Assembly: GCA_016218715.1 (NCBI GenBank)
Contig: JACRDG010000104.1
Location: 85,058-149,057, forward strand
Direction of reading: 5' to 3'
Origin: Desulfomonile tiedjei
GTDB lineage: Bacteria; Desulfobacterota; Desulfomonilia; Desulfomonilales; Desulfomonilaceae
Length of the DNA: 64,000 bases
Shown: positions 8,737 through 18,039 of the stretch, one piece after another
Layout: each line of letters begins with the position of its first letter
Numbering within the stretch: the first letter of the stretch is position 1
Notes under the pieces: model-generated
Told to the model about the DNA's origin: nothing
What the model saw: the letters and a program-made list of their open reading frames with translations, nothing else
The model's database searches: none
Position numbers and translations under genes: made by a program

Positions 8737-9401
8737 GGTTTCTGATCCTCCCTGACAACGCGACGCGGCCCACCCGAATGGGACGTAGCCCAGTTAACGG
8801 GGGGCACGTACTCTTTCAGTCGGTCCAGTTCTCCAATGGCCTCCAGGCGGCGCATGATCATGTCCCATCCGCAGGGGACATCGGGATCGACCTCGCACCG
8901 GCCTCCCTTGGACCCTCCACACGGGCCGTTCATGAGCTTCTTCGAGCACCGGGTCACCGGGCAAACGGCGCCAAAGTAGCCCAGCTTGCACTGCCCGCAC
9001 CCGAGGCAGTTCTCCTGCCACACGCCGCGCATTTCCGTCTCACCGATGAACAGCGTATCCAGCGCGGGAATGATCGGCTTGTCCGTGTACACCCGTGCCA
9101 GGGCCTGAACGCCGGCCCCGCACCCCAGTGAAAGTATGACATCGTGTTCCGGAACGAGATGCGCGATGCGTTCGATGAAATCATCGACGCACTGGCGATC
9201 CAGGCATGCCTCGGTAATGACCGGATTCTTCCGATCCTTCTTATACGAAAGCTTGAGCGCAGCCGCCAGGAGCATCGTCTCCCGATTTCCGCCGGCCGCA
9301 CACTCGGCTACACAGGAATCACAACCTACCACCAGTATCGCTTCGTACCGGTCGATCATTTTCCTGATCTCATTGATCTCTTTGAGTTCTGCAACAATCA
9401 C
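8733..9401 (-). CDS. metV: MetV, zinc/iron-sulfur partner of methylenetetrahydrofolate reductase
   Basis: A 222-residue cysteine-rich protein of the MTHFR C-terminal (MetV) family. It carries VVGCDSCVAEC near the N-terminus, LGCGAGVQALARV in the middle, and a dense C-terminal cysteine region (CLGCGQCKLGYFGAVCPVT, then MNGPCGGSKGGRC) likely to hold an iron-sulfur cluster. MetV pairs with MetF and links it to an electron-carrier complex. The GTG at 9401 is chosen because AAGGAGG lies six bases upstream; longer versions to 9443 lack this. It is 102 bp after mvhD and overlaps metF. Confidence 0.9.
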   Translation of the reverse strand: MIVAELKEINEIRKMIDRYEAILVVGCDSCVAECAAGGNRETMLLAAALKLSYKKDRKNPVITEACLDRQCVDDFIERIAHLVPEHDVILSLGCGAGVQALARVYTDKPIIPALDTLFIGETEMRGVWQENCLGCGQCKLGYFGAVCPVTRCSKKLMNGPCGGSKGGRCEVDPDVPCGWDMIMRRLEAIGELDRLKEYVPPVNWATSHSGGPRRVVREDQKP

Positions 9402-9503
9402 AGATTTCCTCCTTGATCGGCTGAACCGGGCCGATCGTTCCAAGTTATCCGACTACCTTCAACCGGAGTGTGCAGGTAGGAGCGAATCCTCGAGTGACAG
9501 GCT

Positions 9504-9920
9504 TCAACCGGCCTGAGCGCCGTTGAGTGTACCCTTGAAGGACTCCAATTTCGTGACGAATTCCTTCAAGACCCTGTCCAATGCGGCCAGATCCATCGGC
9601 GGCAGATGAACGAACTCAATCCGATCGGGTTCTATGGCGAGTTTTTCCAGCCACTTGCGAGCGTAATCCGCCCGCTTGTGGGAACGCTTGGACCCTTCCA
9701 GGTATTGGCAGGCCTGTTCTGCACAGGCCAGAACCAGCACGCCCTCGGCGTTTGCGGCCAAGGTTTTCAGGAGGTGGTGTGCTTCCAGCTTTCCAGAGCA
9801 GGGCACGGCCACGAGGCTGAGGCCAGGCATGGAGCGAGCAAAGTTCTTCTGTTCTCCGGCATCAAAGAGGCGCAGATTGCGACAGTGATACACTACAATT
9901 CTGGTAGGTTCTGTTTCCAT
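9504..9920 (-). CDS. mvhD: MvhD-like hydrogenase/heterodisulfide reductase iron-sulfur subunit
   Basis: A 138-residue protein of the MvhD/FrhD (FlpD) family, small 2Fe-2S subunits that pass electrons between a hydrogenase, formate dehydrogenase or MetVF and HdrA. The family pattern is visible as VVYHCRNLRLFDAG, VAVPCSGKLEAHHLLKTLA, EGVLVLACAEQACQYLEGS and the terminal VHLPPMDLAALDRVLKEF. The ATG at 9920 has AGGAA five bases upstream; a longer frame to 9992 adds an unlikely leader. It is the first gene of the operon and no hdrABC genes are present beside it, so its electron partner is either elsewhere or is one of the iron-sulfur glutamate-synthase-like proteins downstream. Confidence 0.85.
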   Translation of the reverse strand: METEPTRIVVYHCRNLRLFDAGEQKNFARSMPGLSLVAVPCSGKLEAHHLLKTLAANAEGVLVLACAEQACQYLEGSKRSHKRADYARKWLEKLAIEPDRIEFVHLPPMDLAALDRVLKEFVTKLESFKGTLNGAQAG

Positions 9921-9963
9921 AATTCCTGTAGGGAAACCTCGTCTGAGATATACGCAATTTCTT

Positions 9964-9992
9964 AGTATGCACACTCGGTCCGATGATTCCAA
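9964..9992 (-). promoter_or_regulatory. Candidate sigma-70 promoter of the mvhD-metVF-gltS operon
   Basis: On the minus strand TTGGAA and CATACT are separated by exactly 17 bases, each matching four of six consensus positions. The predicted transcription start leaves a leader of roughly 35-40 bases before the mvhD ATG. The match is modest; spacing and position are the main support. Confidence 0.4.
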
Positions 9993-10281
9993 CCCCTTTT
10001 TTGTTACGCGTTTGAGTCGCTTCGGAAGCCGTCGGCTTCAGGTTTCTCTGTTTTCCCTTCGCGGCGCGCGGTCGCTGCCGCGCCAAGAGACCGGAATTCC
10101 ATACGCTACACAGGTTCTCGGCAACCAAGACGTTCAGTCAAACTAACAAATGGTCTGAGCTGTTAGAAACGGCCTGGAAGTTGCGCGCTGGGCTTCGCAC
10201 GGTCGGTGCATACTCAGTATACTCTGAACCCGTCCGACAGGCAAGCACAGCGACCGGCATTTCGCGGAGTCTTCTCGCCTG
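9993..10281. other. Intergenic region between gatB and mvhD
   Basis: Together with the mvhD leader this makes a gap of about 360 bp between the end of gatB and the start of mvhD. No convincing gene, tRNA or riboswitch was seen; the short frames here lack a Shine-Dalgarno sequence or family resemblance. Confidence 0.5.
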
Positions 10282-11727
10282 CTATTTCCCTTCTGCTTTT
10301 TTCCGCAGCTCTTCCGCAAGGATCTGATTCACCACCGCCGGGTTGGCCTTCCCTTTGGTCGCCTTCATCGCCTGTCCCACGAAGAAGCCCATCAGTTTGG
10401 TCTTACCGCCGAGGAATTTTGCCACCTCCCCTGCGTTCTCATCGAGGACTCGACGTATGACCGCTGCGAGTTCTTCCTTGTCCGAAACCTGAACGAGACC
10501 TTTTTCTTCTATGATTACCGCGGGATCTTTCCCCGTTGCGTACATCTCCTCGAAGACCGTCTTCGCGATCTTTCCGGAAATGGTCCCGTTGTCAATCAGT
10601 TGCAGCAACGCGGCCAACTGCTTCGGATTCACCGGACAGCACGCGATTCCGGTCTCCTCGCCTTTGAGAGAACGCATGAGTTCCGTCATGATCCAGTTGC
10701 TGACCAGCTTGGGGTTGGGAAAGAGCGAAACCGTCTCTTCGAAGTACTCGGCCAACTCTCTGGACGCGGTCAACACAGCGGCGTCATATCCGGGAATTCC
10801 AAACTGTTTGATCAGTCGTTCTTTCTTCTCGCTCGGGAGTTCCGGCATGGTCGCTTTCAAGCGGTCGATGAGCGCGGGTTCAACATGGAGCGGCAGCAGG
10901 TCGGGGTCGGGGAAATAGCGATAGTCGTGCGCCTGTTCTTTACTCCTCATGGACGAGGTGGTACCGCTGACCGGGTCAAAGAGTCGGGTTTCCTGGACGA
11001 TTCGTCCGCCGTCCGTCAGCACCTCGATCTGGCGATCGATCTCATACTGGAGGGCCTTCTGGACGTTGCGGAAGGAGTTCATATTCTTGAGTTCCGCCTT
11101 GACTCCGAACGCTGTCTCTCCGCGGGGCCGGACAGAGACATTTGCGTCACAGCGGAAGCTCCCTTCCTGCATATTGCCATCACAGATCCGCAGGTACACC
11201 AGGATGGAATGGAGGGCACGCAGGTACGCGGCGGCCTCTTCCGGCGATCGGATTTCCGGTTCGGAGACGACCTCCATGAGCGGCACGCCAGTCCGGTTGA
11301 GGTCAACGTAGGAAACGGGCTTCTGTTCGTCGTGGATGAGTTTCCCCGCGTCCTCTTCCATGTGGATCCGTGTTATGCCGATACGCCTGACCCCTTCAGG
11401 GGTTTCCACGTCGACCCATCCGTGCTCGGCGACCGGCAGCTCGTACTGCGATATTTGATAGTTCTTGGGGAGGTCGGGATAGTAGTAGTTCTTCCGCGCA
11501 AAACGGCTGACCTCGTTGATCTCGCAGTTGCACGCGATGGCCATCCGAACGGTGAACTCCAGGGCTTTGCGGTTCAGGACCGGCAGCACACCCGGCATTC
11601 CCAGGCAAATGGGGCACGTGTTGCTGTTCGGTTCTGCTCCGAAGCGGGTCGTGCACGAGCAGAACGCCTTCGAGTCGGTCAGCAGTTGAGCATGGACTTC
11701 CAGTCCTATTACAGTCTCGTAATCCAT
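10282..11727 (-). CDS. gatB: Aspartyl/glutamyl-tRNA(Asn/Gln) amidotransferase subunit B
   Basis: A 481-residue GatB. It begins with the family signature [20 protein letters not shown], has the zinc cysteines in FCSCT and [11 protein letters not shown], then ISQYELP and the HMEEDAGKL and [16 protein letters not shown] blocks of the kinase-like core. The C-terminal helical YqeY-like tail ends in [20 protein letters not shown]. With GatA and GatC it converts Glu-tRNA(Gln) and/or Asp-tRNA(Asn) to the amidated forms. It starts 9 bp after gatA and closes the gatCAB operon. Confidence 0.97.
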   Translation of the reverse strand: MDYETVIGLEVHAQLLTDSKAFCSCTTRFGAEPNSNTCPICLGMPGVLPVLNRKALEFTVRMAIACNCEINEVSRFARKNYYYPDLPKNYQISQYELPVAEHGWVDVETPEGVRRIGITRIHMEEDAGKLIHDEQKPVSYVDLNRTGVPLMEVVSEPEIRSPEEAAAYLRALHSILVYLRICDGNMQEGSFRCDANVSVRPRGETAFGVKAELKNMNSFRNVQKALQYEIDRQIEVLTDGGRIVQETRLFDPVSGTTSSMRSKEQAHDYRYFPDPDLLPLHVEPALIDRLKATMPELPSEKKERLIKQFGIPGYDAAVLTASRELAEYFEETVSLFPNPKLVSNWIMTELMRSLKGEETGIACCPVNPKQLAALLQLIDNGTISGKIAKTVFEEMYATGKDPAVIIEEKGLVQVSDKEELAAVIRRVLDENAGEVAKFLGGKTKLMGFFVGQAMKATKGKANPAVVNQILAEELRKKAEGK

Positions 11728-11736
11728 AACACCATC

Positions 11737-13197
11737 CTATAGAGAGGGTCGCTGCAGGTGATGATCGGTTTCCTTCTGGAACGCCGCGGCCAACTGAACC
11801 AGTCGCGCCTCCTCGAAGTGAGGCGCCACAAGCTGGAATCCGACCGGCAGCCGATCGCCGGATAGACCCGCAGGGACCGAGATTCCGGGCAGACCTGCCA
11901 TATTGACCGGAATTGTGAACACGTCGGTCAGGTACATCTGAATCGGGTCATCGATCTTCTCTCCGATCCTGAACGGAGGGGACGGTGCGGTGGGGCAGAA
12001 GATCGCGTCACACGTCCGGAAGGCCGTCTTGAAATCGTTCGTGATGAGCGTCCTCACCTTGGCGGCTTTGAGGTAGTAGGCGTCGTAGTAGCCCGATGAG
12101 AGTGCGTAGGTGCCCAGCATGATTCGTCGTTTAACTTCCGCGCCGAAGCCTTCGGCCCTGGTTTGGCAGTACATGTCGATCATACTGTCGAACTTCTCCG
12201 CCCGGTGGCCGTACTTTACTCCGTCGTACCGTGCCAGGTTCGACGAAGCCTCGCTGGGCGCGATGATGTAGTACGCTGCTATGCCGTAGTCGAGATGGGG
12301 CAGGGAAAGCTCGGTGAACTTCACGCCGAGTCGCTCGAAGATGGAACGCGCTTCCGCGCAGGCCTTGGACACATCCGGATTCTCAAGCTTGCTGAAAAAC
12401 TCCGTCGGGACGCCGAGGGTCATGCCCGCCACCGGCTTATCCAGGTAGGTGGTGAAATCGGGATGCGGCCGCGGAACGGAGGTGGAATCCTTCGGATCGT
12501 GACCGCAGATCAGGTTCAGCAACAGGGCAAGGTCCGCGGTGTCTCGCGCAAAGGGGCCAATCTGGTCGAGGCTCGATGCATACGCGACCAGCCCGTACCG
12601 GGAGACCGAGCCGTACGTGGGTTTCATTCCCACGACTCCGCAGAAAGACGCGGGGAGCCGGATAGAGCCTCCGGTGTCCGATCCCAGACTGACCGTTGCG
12701 ATGCACGCGGCTACAGCAGCGGCGGAGCCGCCGCTGGAGCCCCCCGGCGTCGTGTCGAGATTCCAGGGATTGCGCGTCGGTCCCCAATAGGAGGTCTCGG
12801 TGGACGAGCCCATAGCAAACTCATCCATATTGGCGGTCCCGAGGATCACCATCCCTTCTTCTTTTATCCGCGTGACAACCGTGGCGTCGTACGGAGGGAC
12901 GAAATTGGCCAGGATGCGGGACCCGCAGGTGGTCCGGTGACCTCGGAAGCACATGTTGTTCTTGATGAGTATGGGTATTCCCGTCAGCGGCCGGACATCA
13001 CCCGAGGCCAACCGCCGGTCGGCCTCGCTGGCCATCTCGAGGGCGGTCTCGCGAGTCACGTCCACGTAGGCACGAATGTTGGGCTCGACCGAATCGATCC
13101 GGTTGAGAAGCGATTCGGTTATCTGGACGGAAGACGTTTCCTTCTTCCGGAGCATTCGTGCCAGCTCGATAGCAGTCAGTTCATACAAATGCGCCAA
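11737..13197 (-). CDS. gatA: Aspartyl/glutamyl-tRNA(Asn/Gln) amidotransferase subunit A
   Basis: A 486-residue amidase-signature enzyme that hydrolyses glutamine and supplies ammonia to GatB. The Ser-cisSer-Lys triad regions are visible: Lys in ILIKNNMC, the Gly/Ser-rich [16 protein letters not shown], and [18 protein letters not shown]. Length is normal for GatA. The start is a TTG with AGAGGAA eight bases upstream. The 148-bp gap from gatC holds a small AGACCC-TTCG-GGGTCT hairpin at 13217-13232, close to the ribosome-binding site, which could tune translation. Confidence 0.97.
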   Translation of the reverse strand: MAHLYELTAIELARMLRKKETSSVQITESLLNRIDSVEPNIRAYVDVTRETALEMASEADRRLASGDVRPLTGIPILIKNNMCFRGHRTTCGSRILANFVPPYDATVVTRIKEEGMVILGTANMDEFAMGSSTETSYWGPTRNPWNLDTTPGGSSGGSAAAVAACIATVSLGSDTGGSIRLPASFCGVVGMKPTYGSVSRYGLVAYASSLDQIGPFARDTADLALLLNLICGHDPKDSTSVPRPHPDFTTYLDKPVAGMTLGVPTEFFSKLENPDVSKACAEARSIFERLGVKFTELSLPHLDYGIAAYYIIAPSEASSNLARYDGVKYGHRAEKFDSMIDMYCQTRAEGFGAEVKRRIMLGTYALSSGYYDAYYLKAAKVRTLITNDFKTAFRTCDAIFCPTAPSPPFRIGEKIDDPIQMYLTDVFTIPVNMAGLPGISVPAGLSGDRLPVGFQLVAPHFEEARLVQLAAAFQKETDHHLQRPSL

Positions 13198-13216
13198 GAT
13201 CTCATTCCTCTCTACG

Positions 13217-13232
13217 AGACCCTTCGGGGTCT
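13217..13232. other. Short UUCG-type hairpin in the gatC-gatA spacer
   Basis: AGACCC and GGGTCT flank a four-base loop that reads TTCG on the plus strand and CGAA on the transcribed minus strand. It lies about 20 bases upstream of the gatA start. It could be an mRNA stability or translation element; no further evidence. Confidence 0.35.
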
Positions 13233-13345
13233 ATCTTAATCGGCGATTTCCCCAGAGACTGAAGGGGCGCTGCTTCGGGCGCCTCCGCGTCAGCAGGTTG
13301 CGAACACGTTCCTCCGCAACCGCGACGCCGGTCCAGGCCCGGTCT

Positions 13346-13633
13346 CTATTCGATGACCTTGGGGACGCGAAAGGAGGTCCCCGTGCGTGCCGGGGCATTG
13401 CTCAGGGCTTCCTCGATGGGCAAGGACGTATTGACCTCGTCCTCGCGCAGTGGCGTGTACATCTGCACGGGACCGGCCATTGGCTCGACGTCGTCGGTGG
13501 GGACCTCGGCCAGCATGTCCATGTACTTCAAGATATCGTCCAGCTGACCCTGGTATTTGATCTTTTCTTCCGGCTCGAGGGCCAGTCTACCCAGATGAGC
13601 CACATAGTCGACCTGATCGGAGGTGATTTTCAT
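13346..13633 (-). CDS. gatC: Aspartyl/glutamyl-tRNA(Asn/Gln) amidotransferase subunit C
   Basis: A 95-residue GatC, the small subunit that wraps around GatA and stabilises the GatAB interface. Typical sequence: ITSDQVDYVAHLGRLAL at the start, then DILKYMDMLAEVPTDDVEPM, and the conserved end with LREDEV and FRVPKVIE. The ATG at 13633 gives the normal family length; an upstream extension to 13750 would add 39 unrelated residues. It is the first gene of gatCAB. Confidence 0.93.
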   Translation of the reverse strand: MKITSDQVDYVAHLGRLALEPEEKIKYQGQLDDILKYMDMLAEVPTDDVEPMAGPVQMYTPLREDEVNTSLPIEEALSNAPARTGTSFRVPKVIE

Positions 13634-13866
13634 GCTTAAACTCTCGAAACTGAACCTGAACGGCCGGTCGTGCGACATGGTGTTTCCGTCGGTATGCCTC
13701 CACTGAAAGCAGTCGAAGGGGTGCCCGACCAAAGGCTTATAATACCACAAAATCTTCGCAGTGGTGCCTCAGCCCATCGTGCGTCCTCGACTTTCGGTTC
13801 GACACCTTGTACCAATCCGCTTTCCGATATGAGCGATCACGCGACGTTACGCGCCTCGGAATGACC

Positions 13867-15768
13867 TCATGGTCGCTTATAGCGGGCACCTTCCAGGAAG
13901 CGATGCCACAACGCCCGATGCCGATCCGACGGATGGAGAAGCTTCCGCACCGTCTCTGCGTCCAGGGGCCCGGCTCCGGGATGGCTGCTCCTCTGAAGGG
14001 GATGACCCTCTTCATCAACGAGCGCTCCCCACAGGAAGCGGTGCCCGGGCACGTCCTGTTCGGGCCGCCACAAGGGTTTGAACCCAGGTTTCTCTCCTCC
14101 CATGAGTCCCTCACCGAGTCCGGCCGCCTTCGGGTTTCCATGGCATTCGTGGCACGGTCTTCCCGTCCGGGACGTCGTGTGGGGCGTGTATGGGTTCACG
14201 ATCAAAGCCGGAAAGCCCCCCCCCGTGACCGGCACGTGTCTATCCAGGATGAGAACTCCCTGTTGGTCGACGTGGGAAACCACATATTGATAGAAGGGAC
14301 GCATGATCGACACGCGCCCGCGACTGTCGAGTCCCAGCGGCGGCCTCTCCCACAACCGTGCCGTGAATCCGCGAAACCATGCGCCTGGCCGGTCTTCCCT
14401 CGTCAGCCAGTCTCGGGTTATGGGAGGCTCCCATTTTTCCATCGGCTTTGAAGGGATCTGACCATCCCGAGGGGGCACCAGTTCCACCTCGGTCCCAACG
14501 TTTCTCTCGAGCAGTTCCTGGACTTGAGGATCGTTCTGAGCAGCAGTAGGAGCCCATTTCCAGTAGTCGGCTCGCTCTTCCAACATGAGGTGGAAACCAT
14601 AGTCTTGAAAAGACCAGGCAGCGTGGCACGCGGAACACCTGAGCTTCTCCCGATGTTCCTGCACGCTGTGAGGTATCGTATCCGATTTCCAGGGCGGAAC
14701 CGGCCGCCCTGGCCCGCGCAGGAGGGTCATGGTTCCGTCGGAGTTCTTCAGAATCGCCGGATGGTCCCCCCGAACATGGCAACCCTCGCAGGAAATCGTT
14801 ACCCCTGCTGCGGGTGACCTGGAAACCTGGCCGCTCCCGTGGACCTCATCGAGGGTGTGGCAATCCATGCATTGCATGCCTGCTTTGAAGTGGAGGTCGG
14901 TGCTGAGGCGATGCTGCTCGGAACCGTATATCCGGTGAGCCTGCCTTCCGTTCACAACGGGGGATCTAAACCCGCGGTTCGCGTCCTTTTCGAATAGACC
15001 GACGAAATCGCATCCCACGTGATTGGAATTGTGGCATTTCAAGCACGCGGTCAGGCCTCCATTCCGGGAAACCGCATGGGTCGCGGCTTTTCCCTCAGCG
15101 CCGTTCGGGCGCGGAAAGTGACACGCAGAACATCCCTGTCCGCGATGCTCGCCCCATCTTGCGGAACCGCTGGTGTACAGATGGCACCGGAGGCACGAGC
15201 GCCTCAGAAGGTCGTCGCCGAGGTTCCCGGAGCGGGCGGGATCCGGCACCTGGAGAAGCTCTCCGGCAGCGACGGTAGCGTAACCGCCGTCAGACGTCGG
15301 TTGCGCGCCGAAGCCAAACCGCGTGTGGTTTATCATGCGTGGGGCCAACGCCATAGATGAAGTCTTGACTCGCCTCACTTCGTCGCGGTGGCATTTGCCG
15401 CAGGTCGTCTCCGCGATCCTTAAGTCCCCGGGATCAGGGATGAGCCCCTTATGGGCTTCTTCTTTGGCGTCCGCCTCTGGATTTCCTTTGTGGCACTGCA
15501 CGCACGCGACCGCATGGGAAGGGTCCATCGAAGCAGTAGACTCGTGGCATTCGACGCATTTGCCCGGGTTTCGGCACGGCACTACCTGCGGCGTTTCGGA
15601 GGGCACGCCCCACCACGCAGGGTAAGACATTTCAGCAGAACGCGCAGAGCCGGATGACGGCTCTTGCTCGTTCGAATAAGATCGCGTGGCAGCCGGGCTC
15701 GCAAAAGCCAGAGCGGCAGCGATGAGCCAAACCCAGGGCTTCCACCACTGGCACAACAAACCGGTCAT
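13867..15768 (-). CDS. Exported decaheme c-type cytochrome
   Basis: A 633-residue protein with a Sec signal peptide (basic start, then WVWLIAAALAFASPAA) and ten CXXCH heme-binding motifs: CVECH, CVQCH, CGKCH, CLRCH, CSACH, CLKCH, CMDCH, CEGCH, CSACH and CHECH. The first nine fall in the first two thirds; the last is alone near the C-terminus after a 150-residue stretch without hemes, suggesting a separate module there. It is expected in the periplasm, moving electrons. I do not recognise a named family. A TTG start at 15798, almost touching the upstream stop, is the alternative; the ATG at 15768 gives a cleaner signal peptide. It follows the Cys-rich exported protein closely and is probably co-transcribed. 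Confidence 0.85.
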   Translation of the reverse strand: MTGLLCQWWKPWVWLIAAALAFASPAATRSYSNEQEPSSGSARSAEMSYPAWWGVPSETPQVVPCRNPGKCVECHESTASMDPSHAVACVQCHKGNPEADAKEEAHKGLIPDPGDLRIAETTCGKCHRDEVRRVKTSSMALAPRMINHTRFGFGAQPTSDGGYATVAAGELLQVPDPARSGNLGDDLLRRSCLRCHLYTSGSARWGEHRGQGCSACHFPRPNGAEGKAATHAVSRNGGLTACLKCHNSNHVGCDFVGLFEKDANRGFRSPVVNGRQAHRIYGSEQHRLSTDLHFKAGMQCMDCHTLDEVHGSGQVSRSPAAGVTISCEGCHVRGDHPAILKNSDGTMTLLRGPGRPVPPWKSDTIPHSVQEHREKLRCSACHAAWSFQDYGFHLMLEERADYWKWAPTAAQNDPQVQELLERNVGTEVELVPPRDGQIPSKPMEKWEPPITRDWLTREDRPGAWFRGFTARLWERPPLGLDSRGRVSIMRPFYQYVVSHVDQQGVLILDRHVPVTGGGFPALIVNPYTPHTTSRTGRPCHECHGNPKAAGLGEGLMGGEKPGFKPLWRPEQDVPGHRFLWGALVDEEGHPLQRSSHPGAGPLDAETVRKLLHPSDRHRALWHRFLEGARYKRP

Positions 15769-15799
15769 AGGAGATGGTCCGTTTGCCGCACAGGACAAC

Positions 15800-16375
15800 T
15801 CACCGCGTCTGCTTGAACTGGCGCAAGATCCGTTCCAGTTGGGCGGTGGGAAGACGGCCGCCCTGCGGGTTCGCTCGCACGAAACCGATGAGAACCTGCT
15901 CCATTTGCTGGACAGCGGCCATGAAGTTAGGATTTTGCGGTGGGATCCCGTTGAGGGTCAGAATCTGGGCGGCAGCGTCCCGTTCTCGGCCCGGCACGAG
16001 ATTCAGCGGAGTAGGCCACCTGAATTTCGGTGCCGGAGCTTCCGCGGCTGTCGGCGCGGGTTCGGGTTCGGGTTCGGGCTTGGGTGCTACCTTCGGTGCC
16101 ACCTCGGATCCAGGCAATCGTGACGAGCGGTTGCCTGTACAGTGGTCCGGGTGCCGGTAGCAGAACAATCGACACTGTTCCAGGTAGTACTCGTCGTAGC
16201 CGCCTTTCCTGCAGCACTCCTCGCACTGCTCCCTGGTCTGGTCGCTAAACGCAGGTGAGACGAGCAAGCTCACCACGAACAGGCTCAGGAAGCTCATGCC
16301 GACAGCCTGTGCGAAATAAGAAACGGAAACGCCCTTTGACCTTCTTTTCAACTGCTGTGTGACGGTCGACCTCAC
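15800..16375 (-). CDS. Unknown exported Cys-rich protein
   Basis: A 191-residue protein of no recognised family. The GTG at 16375 is preceded by GGAGG at eight bases. The basic n-region (LKRRSK) leads to a hydrophobic core (MSFLSLFVVSLLVSPAFS) with a likely signal-peptidase site before DQTREQ. The mature start is cysteine-rich (CEECCRKGG, then CRLFCYRHPDHC), followed by a Pro/Glu/Lys linker with an EPEPEP run, and a folded-looking C-terminal region (LNGIPPQNPNFMAAVQQMEQVLIGFV). It lies between the acidic anchored protein and the decaheme cytochrome on the same strand. The cysteine pattern is not CXXCH, so disulfides or a metal site are likelier than heme. Confidence 0.7.
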   Translation of the reverse strand: MRSTVTQQLKRRSKGVSVSYFAQAVGMSFLSLFVVSLLVSPAFSDQTREQCEECCRKGGYDEYYLEQCRLFCYRHPDHCTGNRSSRLPGSEVAPKVAPKPEPEPEPAPTAAEAPAPKFRWPTPLNLVPGRERDAAAQILTLNGIPPQNPNFMAAVQQMEQVLIGFVRANPQGGRLPTAQLERILRQFKQTR

Positions 16376-16524
16376 GATCTGAACCTCCAAACGCTGGTAC
16401 GCGGCTTCCCAACCGAAACCCTGAGACCGGTACGGTCCGAGCGGTGGTGGGAACAAATAAGACGGCCTCAGTTCCGAATCGCCCGAACGCGGCTCATCCA
16501 ACCGCACGGACATGGTAGGCATTC

Positions 16525-17532
16525 TCATTTGCTGGAGCCGGTCTGGCGGCCACTCCCTTTGATGACCGTGCAATCCTGCCGAGCGGCCGCAAGTTTCAGA
16601 TGCTCTTCCCACTGGGACATGGGCCATTTGTTCGAGGTGTAGTCCTTCTTCCATTTCTCGTCTATTTCATCCCACTCGTAGGTTACGAACGAGAACGTTT
16701 TCCCATCCATGTAGTAGAGGGTGAGGGACCTTTCGTCCGTCACGGAGTTGCGGCAGAGGCGGGCATAGTCGCACTTGCCATCCCTGTTAACCTGGTCGAT
16801 TGCTTTGTTTTTTAATGATTCCACATACTTTTCGTGATCGTGTTTCTTGAACAACTCTTCCTTGCCCGCACCCTCAGCCTCTTTGGAGGCATCATTCGAT
16901 CCTGATTTTCCCGGTTTCTCGGATGCTTCCGATGGGGTAGGGCGGATTGGTTGCTTCTCTCCTTTTCGGTCGGACCCTTCGCTGCCATCTCTGGATGCGC
17001 GTTCCGAAGGGGCAGACGTTTCCTGGTTACCCGCGCCTGCGTCCCGTGTTGAAGGCCGTGACGCTTCCGATACACCTTCCGAGCTACCGGGACTACCCGA
17101 TTCGGCCGCGGCGCTCGATGGCTTGCGATCGGCTTCGACCTTCGGGTCCGAACTCTCGGAAGCCTCAGGCAGTTGCGGCTTCATCAGCTCCGCTCGTTCC
17201 GTCTTATTCTCCGGTTTCTTGGAGGATGCCTTTCCACCGAGGAACGCGGGTACACACCCCATCAGTCGCAGCGTACAGACGAACACGATCAAGAGAGTTA
17301 TGAGCGCCTTGACCACGGCGAAGCGGTCCACGTCTTTCGCATGAGATCGCTGAACTCGTGACGATGCTCTCAAGAATACCTTCTGCAACGACGACTGCAT
17401 CCCGAAGGGGCTGTAAGCGGGTTCGGCCCACAAGCCGTCCGGCAAGTCTGTGGTATACGTTTTCACCGCAAAAGGCAACAGGTGAGGAGAGGAGAGGCCG
17501 AAAAACAGCGTTTCTTTCGACCGGTCTTCCAT
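16525..17532 (-). CDS. Unknown membrane-anchored or lipoprotein-like protein with long low-complexity linker
   Basis: The frame allows up to 335 residues. Near residue 72 begins a hydrophobic segment (VVKALITLLIVFVCTLRLMGC) ending in a lipobox-like L-M-G-C, followed by about 120 residues of Ser/Glu/Lys/Pro/Ala-rich disordered linker, then a compact C-terminal domain with aromatic residues (SLTLYYMDGKTFSFVTYEWD, then WPMSQWEEHLKLAA). The real start is unclear: GTG at 17316 would make a normal lipoprotein signal, ATG at 17532 or 17400 would put the hydrophobic segment inside. No family is recognised. It is the first gene of the group with the Cys-rich protein and the decaheme cytochrome. Confidence 0.6.
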   Translation of the reverse strand: MEDRSKETLFFGLSSPHLLPFAVKTYTTDLPDGLWAEPAYSPFGMQSSLQKVFLRASSRVQRSHAKDVDRFAVVKALITLLIVFVCTLRLMGCVPAFLGGKASSKKPENKTERAELMKPQLPEASESSDPKVEADRKPSSAAAESGSPGSSEGVSEASRPSTRDAGAGNQETSAPSERASRDGSEGSDRKGEKQPIRPTPSEASEKPGKSGSNDASKEAEGAGKEELFKKHDHEKYVESLKNKAIDQVNRDGKCDYARLCRNSVTDERSLTLYYMDGKTFSFVTYEWDEIDEKWKKDYTSNKWPMSQWEEHLKLAAARQDCTVIKGSGRQTGSSK

Positions 17533-17540
17533 GCTGACTT

Positions 17541-17656
17541 AGCACTCTTTTTCGCAAATACGGTGTCTCACTTGGCGTCCCTGCCGTTGGCTGTTCAGCG
17601 GGGCCGGCATCTTGCCGGTCCATGAGGAAATGACAGGCGGGACGCCTTTCCCACCA
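17541..17656 (+). repeat. Dispersed two-hairpin repeat, copy B (full length)
   Basis: Same order as copy A: a T-rich start, ATACGG, TTGGCTGTTCAG, hairpin 1 CCGGC-ATCTT-GCCGG, a 14-base spacer, then the second half (GACAGGC...) in which the right arm has diverged so that hairpin 2 is weaker. It begins nine bases upstream of the longest possible start of the linker protein gene, so it may carry or disturb that gene's promoter. Confidence 0.75.
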
Positions 17657-18039
17657 ATACAGCCAGCGAGGCCGCGGTGGTGAACTGAAACCGCGTCCCA
17701 ACGGAATCCGCGACCGTATTTATGAAGCGCAGTACTTTGGACGAGAAGTGTGCTCCGTTCCAGAGATGGGCGATCCTGGGCCAAAAGATCTTCTCAGGAA
17801 CACGTTTCGTGTGATATAACGACCGTTGTGCTCGAGCCGGCCGCTCCGTTGCGCCCGCGCTCGACGCCACAACGTGACGCACCCAACTGTCGTTCGATCT
17901 CTTTGAGTCCGTCCGTATCAGCCCGACCGGTTTCCCCTTCCTTCCCAGCGGGCTACGCGGAGTTCTCCGCGTCCGTTTTCTTGTGCGACCGGGTGCACGC
18001 CGGGTCGCCTATCTCAGTGCCACACATGAAGGAGTTGCC
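17657..18039. other. Intergenic region upstream of pckG
   Basis: The rest of a roughly 500-bp divergent gap. A possible plus-strand promoter is TTCTCA (17791-17796) and TATAAC (17815-17820) with 18-base spacing, about 220 bases before pckG; it is weak. No gene was found. Confidence 0.35.
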
